Under the pieces are notes generated by a model, which had not been told where the DNA came from, made no database searches, and saw nothing but the letters and a program-made list of their open reading frames with translations. From Clostridiaceae bacterium (lineage in GTDB: Bacteria > Bacillota > Clostridia > DSM-8532): a DNA stretch of 6,851 bases. The stretch covers positions 1 through 6,851 of the forward strand of contig JANYKF010000266.1 of NCBI GenBank assembly GCA_025361665.1, given 5' to 3'. Each line of letters starts with the position of its first letter. The stretch's first letter is position 1. Shown piece after piece: positions 1 to 4,343 of this stretch. The translations under genes and the position numbers were made by a program.

Positions 1-129
1 GTTGAAGGCACATTTTGTGCCTTCAACACACCAAATCACGTGATTCGGTGCCATCCGGCGGCATTTGCCGCCGGATGCATGCAAGTTGCAAAATGCAACT
101 TGCATGAAAAAGTCGAAAATCGACTTTTT
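1..129. repeat. Tiled array of five different palindromes
   Basis: Five inverted repeats lie end to end with almost no bases between them. P1 is 1-27: 12-bp perfect arms (1-12/16-27), loop TTT. P2 is 29-50: a 22-base palindrome centred on CACGTG with one mismatched pair, A33/C46. P3 is 52-77: 12-bp perfect GC-rich arms (52-63/66-77), loop TT. P4 is 78-106: 13-bp perfect arms (78-90/94-106), loop AAA. P5 is 107-129: 10-bp perfect arms (107-116/120-129), loop AAA, ending in five T. Only bases 28 and 51 fall outside a palindrome. The arms of different units are unrelated, so this is neither a tandem repeat nor a CRISPR. As DNA it could extrude cruciforms; as RNA it would be a row of hairpins. 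It may continue left of the window. The palindromes are read directly; the function is unknown. A dispersed palindromic element or a structured RNA are the two best guesses. Confidence 0.9.
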
Positions 130-690
130 GCACGAGAATCATTATTTGAAAAAAGCAACCGGGAGTCATTGCATTCAAACGCAGTGAGTATTCTTTGCGA
201 GGCTATCGCGTCAGAAATGAAATTAGCTAAGGTGAATGTTGAAAAATTGAGAATAGCGGGCCTTATCCATGACATTGGGAAAATAGGCATCGATGAAAAA
301 ATCCTGAATAAGCCCGGAAGACTGAGCAAGGATGAATGGGAACAGCTAAAAAAACACCCCGAGATAGGGTGGCGAATATTGAGTTCTGTAAGCGAGTATT
401 CGGAGTTGGCGCAATTTGTTTATCATCATCATGAAAAATGGGATGGCAGTGGATATCCCAATGGACTCAAGGGCGAAAAAATACCGCTTGAAGCAAGGAT
501 CATCAGTGTTGCCGACGCTTACGATGCAATGACCCGTGAAAGAAGCTATTGAAAAGGGTTAAGCAAGCAGGATGCCATTCATGAACTGACGAGACGTTCC
601 GGAACCCATTTTGACCCTGAAGTTGTAGACATGTTCGTGAACAGTGTTTGCCATGATGGTTGTCAGGTTGATGCATGTGAGTGCCCATGA
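40..690 (+). pseudogene. HD-GYP domain c-di-GMP phosphodiesterase, 5'-truncated and interrupted by a stop
   Basis: HD-GYP proteins are metal-dependent phosphodiesterases that hydrolyse cyclic di-GMP. The HD pair is encoded at 268-273 within LIHDIGKIG. The signature HHEKWDGSGYPNGLKGEKIP follows from 427, with GYP at 451-459, then RIISVADAYDAMT. An in-frame TGA at 550-552 follows ERSY, where the family normally has Arg or Lys before the next helix. Reading on in the same frame gives KGLSKQDAIHEL and SGTHFDPEVVDMFV, the usual domain end, closing at TGA 688-690. A CGA-to-TGA change explains the stop. Family similarity begins only around codon 139 (SLFEKS). Upstream the frame stays open to a GTG at 40, but those residues are just translated palindromes, and no ribosome binding site is evident. 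Such domains are usually the C-terminus of a longer sensor or receiver protein, so the 5' part is missing. A product truncated at 552 would keep the metal-binding motifs, so residual activity is not excluded. Confidence 0.85.
107..129. terminator. Possible bidirectional terminator-like hairpin (P5)
   Basis: The last unit of the palindrome array has a 10-bp perfect stem with arms AAAAAGTCGA and TCGACTTTTT around an AAA loop. The A-run on one side and T-run on the other would give a U-tract after the inner stem on either strand, as in bidirectional terminators. The inner GC-containing stem is short (about GTCGA/TCGAC), so termination would be weak. It may simply be part of the repeat array. Confidence 0.25.
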
Positions 691-702
691 GTTTCACGAT
701 GC

Positions 703-708
703 GGAGGG
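703..708 (+). promoter_or_regulatory. Ribosome binding site deciding the kinase start
   Basis: GGAGGG lies 8 bases upstream of ATG 717. It favours that start over GTG 681 and over ATG 687, which overlaps the stop of the HD-GYP frame as ATGA but has only a weak GTGAG-like sequence upstream. Confidence 0.8.
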
Positions 709-716
709 AAAAGCAT

Positions 717-2465
717 ATGTCTCCAGAAAAGAAAACAGATGGCGAACCTCCGGAATCAGAAGCCATGCGGACAGACGATGAAAAATACAGGTTCATGTTC
801 GAGCATTCCATCATTGCGAAATCCATCACGCACCCTTCCGGCGAAGTTCACGTCAATCAGGCCTTTTGCGAAATGCTGGGGTACTCCAGGGAAGAGCTCC
901 AGAATACAAGATGGCAGGATGTTACCGACCCTGACGACATCGATCTGACGAAAGGCATGATGGACAGCATCCTATCCGGGAAGCAGGATTCCGTGAGATT
1001 CATCAAAAGGTATCTGACGAAAAACGCAAACGTGGTGTGGACGGAAGTCAGCAGTTTCCTGCGCCGCGACGAAGCCGGCAGACCCATGTACTTCATGACC
1101 GAAATACATGACATAACCGTACGCAGGCAAGCTCAGGAGGCGCTCCGGGCCAATGAGCAGAAACTGCGCACAATCTTCAACACGATGTCCGAAGGAATCG
1201 CCCTTAACGAGATTGTCTATGACCAGAATGGGGAAATGGCGGATTATCGCATTTTGGAAGTGAACAATGCCTTCTATCAGGTGGCCGATTATGAAAAGGG
1301 ACAGGTAATCGGAAATCTTGCCACAAAACTCTATGACATGACTCCTGAATTCATCAAGTCCTTCTGGAAATCCCATCTGGCGGCTACCGGGGTTGTCCAA
1401 ACAGAAATGCTGAGTCCAATCAGGAACCGCATTTTCGCAATTTCCACATCGCCCTTCCACGATGACAGGTTCGTCACCTCATTTGTGGATATCACCGAAC
1501 GGAAAAAGGACGAAGCGGTCTTAATCAAATCAATGGAACAGGCAGAAGCCGCGAACCGCGCAAAAAGCCAGTTTCTGGCAAACATGTCGCATGAAATCAG
1601 GACTCCCATGAACGGGGTGCTCGGAATGCTGCAGCTCCTGGAGATGACCCCGCTGACCGATGAACAAAAGGGTTTCATCCATATTTCCAAATTGTCGGCA
1701 GATGCTTTGTTGTCACTGATCAATGACATTCTGGATTATTCGAAAATCGAAGCCGGGAAGCTGGATCTTGAGAACATGCCGTTTTCCCTGCAGGAAGTGA
1801 TGAACGACATACTGGACGTATTTCAGATTTCCTCGTCAAAAAAAGGATTGTTCCTGGATGGCATCGTGGAGCATGACGTACCGGATTTCCTGATTGGCGA
1901 CCCATACCGTCTGAAGCAGGTCTTGTCCAATCTCATTGGAAATGCCATCAAGTTCACCCAGGACGGCGGTATTGATGTTTCGGTGAAAAGCCTGGGACCA
2001 CAGAGCAGCCATCGCATTGCCCTGGAGTTTGCCGTGAAGGATACCGGCATTGGCATTCCGATGGAAAAAATCGACGGCCTCTTCCGCAGGTTCAGCCAAC
2101 TCGATGAATCAAATACCCGAAAGTATGGCGGTATCGGATTGGGCCTTGCCATTTGTAAAAACCTGGTGAAGCAGATGAATGGCGACATACGCGTGGAAAG
2201 CATCAAAGGCGCGGCAGCCGTTTCATCTTCTCCTGCATTTTCGAATTGGATGCCTGGAAACAGGAAATCATGCGGCCATGCAAGGATGAGCAGGCAAGCC
2301 GGCAGGAAAAGAAAAGCTTCACCCTTCTGCTGGCTGAAGACGATGAGCCAAGCAGCCTGTTTGTCAAAATGCTGGCTGGCAGAAAGGGTTGGAAGGTCAG
2401 CGTGGCGAAAAACGGGAAGGAAGCTATCGATCTTTTCCGGGCCTCCCGGTTCGATGCGGTGTTGA
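717..2465 (+). CDS. Hybrid sensor histidine kinase, PAS-PAS-HisKA-HATPase part (frameshifted at 3' end)
   Basis: Senses an unknown signal, autophosphorylates on histidine and should pass phosphate to the fused receiver. Two PAS domains lie at about residues 20-138 and 145-264, each ending in a DIT(V/E)R motif. No transmembrane segment or signal peptide is seen, so the protein is probably cytoplasmic. The HisKA H-box is FLANMSHEIRTPMNG with phospho-acceptor His292 (codon 1590-1592). The ATPase domain shows the N box (NLIGNAIKFT, Asn409), G1 (DTGIGI, Asp442), the F box (LFRRFSQLD) and G2 (GGIGLGLA, Gly471). Family-like sequence stops at VESIKGA, around base 2213. After that this frame reads unrelated residues to a TGA at 2463-2465, while the expected GSRFIFSCIFELD continues in another frame. 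One missing base at 2211-2214 explains this. Repaired, the protein is about 660 residues. The start is ATG 717, chosen for its GGAGGG. The gene follows the HD-GYP frame by 26 bases, so co-transcription is likely. Confidence 0.88.
   Translation: MSPEKKTDGEPPESEAMRTDDEKYRFMFEHSIIAKSITHPSGEVHVNQAFCEMLGYSREELQNTRWQDVTDPDDIDLTKGMMDSILSGKQDSVRFIKRYLTKNANVVWTEVSSFLRRDEAGRPMYFMTEIHDITVRRQAQEALRANEQKLRTIFNTMSEGIALNEIVYDQNGEMADYRILEVNNAFYQVADYEKGQVIGNLATKLYDMTPEFIKSFWKSHLAATGVVQTEMLSPIRNRIFAISTSPFHDDRFVTSFVDITERKKDEAVLIKSMEQAEAANRAKSQFLANMSHEIRTPMNGVLGMLQLLEMTPLTDEQKGFIHISKLSADALLSLINDILDYSKIEAGKLDLENMPFSLQEVMNDILDVFQISSSKKGLFLDGIVEHDVPDFLIGDPYRLKQVLSNLIGNAIKFTQDGGIDVSVKSLGPQSSHRIALEFAVKDTGIGIPMEKIDGLFRRFSQLDESNTRKYGGIGLGLAICKNLVKQMNGDIRVESIKGAAAVSSSPAFSNWMPGNRKSCGHARMSRQAGRKRKASPFCWLKTMSQAACLSKCWLAERVGRSAWRKTGRKLSIFSGPPGSMRC
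2211..2214 (+). other. Single-base deletion (frameshift) in the hybrid kinase
   Basis: The sequence here reads aaaggcgcggcagccg. The kinase frame gives K-G-A-A-A-V. The frame used downstream gives G-S-R-F-I-F, which is the normal end of a HATPase domain (KGxGSxFxF). Adding one base, most simply a third G to make gcg-ggc-agc, restores K-G-A-G-S-R-F and joins the kinase to the receiver with no internal stop. A short G run is a typical place for a real slip or a sequencing or consensus error. Confidence 0.8.
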
Positions 2466-2704
2466 TGGATATCCAGATGCCTGACATCAGCGGATTCGAA
2501 GTCACAGGCATTATTCGCCTGATGGAGGCGCCCCTGGGGCAGAATACGCCCATCATCGCATTGACCGCCAATGCGCTCAAAGGAGACCGGGAGAAGTGCC
2601 TGGAGGCCGGAATGGACGACTATCTATCGAAGCCCCTGATAGCAGAGGAACTTTATGCAGTGATTGAAAAATGGTGCACCGGACGTGTTGATAGCAAGGA
2701 GTGA
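2213..2704 (+). pseudogene. Detached C-terminal receiver (REC) domain of the hybrid kinase
   Basis: This is the out-of-frame continuation of the kinase. It first completes the HATPase domain (GSRFIFSCIFELD), then passes through a charged linker into a full CheY-like receiver. The acidic pocket is LLLAEDDE (Asp codons 2339 and 2342), the phospho-acceptor is the Asp in VLMDIQMPD (codon 2468-2470), the switch Thr lies in IIALTANA and the conserved Lys in YLSKP (codon 2630-2632). All key residues are present, so the receiver itself is not decayed. No DNA-binding or other output domain follows; it ends at TGA 2702-2704. An independent start is not convincing: candidate TTG 2246 lies inside the HATPase end and has no ribosome binding site. 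It is best read as part of one hybrid kinase protein. Phosphate would probably go onward to an Hpt protein or another regulator not in the window. Confidence 0.85.
2696..2701 (+). promoter_or_regulatory. Ribosome binding site of the lipoprotein glycosidase
   Basis: AAGGAG ends 7 bases before ATG 2709, and its last G is 1 base before the TGA (2702-2704) of the kinase/receiver frame. It fixes the start at ATG 2709 rather than the in-frame TTG 2664. Its position inside the 3' end of the upstream gene suggests translational coupling. Confidence 0.85.
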
Positions 2705-2708
2705 TGCC

Positions 2709-2786
2709 ATGAAGCAGAAAATCCACGAAAACAACTATCACCGGCTTCTCCCATTGCTGCTTGCCCTTGCGCTTGTCACCGGCTGC
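2709..2786 (+). other. Lipoprotein signal peptide with lipobox
   Basis: Encodes residues 1-26: n-region [12 protein letters not shown], h-region [11 protein letters not shown], then T-G-C. V-T-G-C matches the [LVI]-[ASTVI]-[GAS]-C lipobox, so prolipoprotein processing (Lgt, then signal peptidase II) before Cys26 is expected, leaving the enzyme tethered to the membrane. Confidence 0.85.
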
Positions 2787-4280
2787 ACCAGCAAAAACCT
2801 TTCTCCCATGACGGCATCCCCAATCGATTCATCCTCTCCAGGCTTCTCTGCCGTTTCAGCCATGCCTTCGGAAGCGGCGTCGGCTGCGGCAGCTCCTGCT
2901 CCGACCCCTTCTTCTACCCCCGCTCCAACCCCTTCTCCCACTCCAGCTCCGACCCCTTCACCCACTCCAGCTCCGACCCCTTCACCCACACCCGCTCCGA
3001 CCCCGAGTCCAACCCCAGTCATGAAGGAAATGACAGTAGCCGTGAACCTGGCCAAATCGTATCAGACATTCCTGGGCTTCGGCGGGAACTACTGCCAGGC
3101 AATGTATTCCGGTCATGCGCTGGATTCCATCGGCCAGTACACGCTGGAAACCTTGCGGCCGGAATATGTCCGCGTGCCGATTCCCCTGAACCTGTGGGAA
3201 CCGGTCAACGACAACGGCAGCCCGACCAAGGCGAATCCGGACGGGTTCAAGAAAACCGCGGCACTGGTGGAGTTGTTTGACATGCTCAAGGCCATGAAGG
3301 AAAAATATGGCGTGAAAAACATTACGGCGTCCATTTGGGAAGCGGCTCCCTGGATGGTGGAATCCACAGAGGGCAGTACCGGCGGGATCATCCCGGAAGC
3401 CCTGTACCCCGAAGTGGCGGAGTCCATCACGACGTTTCTGAAATATGTGCGCGACAACTATGGCGTTGAAATCGATCAGGTCAGTTTCAATGAGCCGGAC
3501 ATCGGCATAAACGTCCGGATGGGTGCCGCAGAAGCGGTCTCATTCATCCGGATTGCGGGGCCGATGATGCGGAAAGCGGGTCTGAAGACGAAGTTTCTTG
3601 TCGGCGACGTAAGCCAGCCGCAGCCGACCGTAGCCTATGCCAAAACTCTGCTGGCGGAACCGTCCATCTCGGATTTTCTGGGCCCTGTCTCCTTTCACAG
3701 CTGGAACAGCTCGTCGATGTCCAATACCATGCTGTCCACTATCCGCGACTACATGGCCACCACGGACAAGCTGCTGATCTGCGGTGAGTTCGGCTATAAT
3801 CCGGGACTCTGGAAAACACCCGAGGAATTCCCGACTTGGCAGAACGCATGGTTTCTCGCGAACCTGTTTTATCGCACCCTCAAGTTCACCGGGGCGAATG
3901 TGATTCTTTATTGGGAATTGGAAAACGATTATCCGCTCATGTCGACGGATCTGAAGCCTTATCCGGCCTGGCATGTCGTGCAGCAGACCCTTGGCACCCT
4001 CAAGCCGGGATCCGTCCTCGTGGACAGCCAATCGGAGGATGAAACCCTCCTGGGCACCTATGCCGCTAAAAACAAAAATGGCTATTTCATGATGCAGCTG
4101 CTCAACAAGCAGGAAAAGACCGTCCGGGTTACCGTGAAAGGCGCACCGGAAGGGAAGCTGATCGTTTCAGTCACGCAGAAGGACAGTTACCTGGCCAATG
4201 GCGGGATCAATGAGTCAGCGAACGGCCTGCGCGTGCTGGAACTTCCTCCGAAAAGCATGGTGACCCTGTCTTCACAATAG
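2709..4280 (+). CDS. Secreted lipoprotein glycoside hydrolase, clan GH-A, GH30-like
   Basis: A 523-residue enzyme predicted to be anchored outside the cell and to cleave beta-linked glycans with retention of configuration. The signal peptide has a charged start, a hydrophobic core ([11 protein letters not shown]) and a lipobox VTGC with lipidated Cys26. A disordered Ser/Ala/Pro/Thr region follows, with five [12 protein letters not shown] repeats at residues 64-103. The catalytic (beta/alpha)8 barrel begins near residue 108 with [12 protein letters not shown], the FGG strand typical of GH30. The likely acid/base is Glu262 in SFNEPDIG and the nucleophile Glu360 in [10 protein letters not shown]. 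Their 98-residue spacing fits beta-strands 4 and 7 of GH-A barrels. The last 80 or so residues ([21 protein letters not shown] onwards) look like the small beta-sandwich that accompanies GH30 barrels. The substrate cannot be told from sequence; beta-glucan, xylan and galactan are possible. GH5 or GH39 are alternative families, as GEFG is more GH5-like. It starts 4 bases after the kinase/receiver stop. Confidence 0.85.
   Translation: MKQKIHENNYHRLLPLLLALALVTGCTSKNLSPMTASPIDSSSPGFSAVSAMPSEAASAAAAPAPTPSSTPAPTPSPTPAPTPSPTPAPTPSPTPAPTPSPTPVMKEMTVAVNLAKSYQTFLGFGGNYCQAMYSGHALDSIGQYTLETLRPEYVRVPIPLNLWEPVNDNGSPTKANPDGFKKTAALVELFDMLKAMKEKYGVKNITASIWEAAPWMVESTEGSTGGIIPEALYPEVAESITTFLKYVRDNYGVEIDQVSFNEPDIGINVRMGAAEAVSFIRIAGPMMRKAGLKTKFLVGDVSQPQPTVAYAKTLLAEPSISDFLGPVSFHSWNSSSMSNTMLSTIRDYMATTDKLLICGEFGYNPGLWKTPEEFPTWQNAWFLANLFYRTLKFTGANVILYWELENDYPLMSTDLKPYPAWHVVQQTLGTLKPGSVLVDSQSEDETLLGTYAAKNKNGYFMMQLLNKQEKTVRVTVKGAPEGKLIVSVTQKDSYLANGGINESANGLRVLELPPKSMVTLSSQ
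2898..3017 (+). repeat. Five 24-bp tandem repeats encoding a Pro/Thr linker
   Basis: Exactly five 24-bp units (2898, 2922, 2946, 2970, 2994), each encoding APTPSPTP or a close variant. The first unit reads APTPSSTP. The third and fourth are nearly identical in DNA; the fifth differs in several third positions. This is a flexible Pro-Thr spacer between the lipid anchor and the catalytic barrel, a common arrangement in surface glycosidases, and may be O-glycosylated. Confidence 0.9.
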
Positions 4281-4343
4281 ACCATCAGGAAACTCGCCCG
4301 CATCCCTCAGGACAACACGTAATCCCAGACTTGTGGAATCCTC
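4281..4343. other. Short convergent intergenic gap, no clear terminator
   Basis: A 63-base gap between the stop codons of two convergent genes. No GC-rich stem followed by a T run was found on either strand. The only inverted repeat seen is six bases (CTTGTG/CACAAG), which reaches into the end of the GH116 gene and has no U-tract. Termination here may be Rho-dependent or lie elsewhere. Confidence 0.5.

Noticed and set aside
1..129. CRISPR array or integron attC site
   Set aside because: The units have different sequences and lengths with no spacers, and lack the conserved repeat of a CRISPR or the paired R/L boxes of attC.
550..552. TGA recoded as an amino acid (selenocysteine or alternative code)
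   Set aside because: TGA ends the GH116 and receiver frames normally, tryptophans elsewhere use TGG, the family position is a basic residue rather than Cys or Sec, and no conserved hairpin was seen after it.
681..716. Earlier starts for the kinase (GTG 681, ATG 687 overlapping the upstream stop as ATGA)
   Set aside because: ATG 717 has GGAGGG at ideal spacing. The earlier starts have no comparable site and would add only 10-12 residues unlike the family.
2205..2225. Programmed ribosomal frameshift in the kinase
   Set aside because: There is no X-XXY-YYZ slippery heptamer or run of A/T, and hybrid kinases are not known to use recoding at the ATPase end. A deleted base in a G run is simpler.
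2738..3055. Minus-strand frame rich in Gly-Val-Gly-Ala-Gly
   Set aside because: It is the reverse complement of the Pro/Thr linker repeats of the lipoprotein glycosidase, not a gene.
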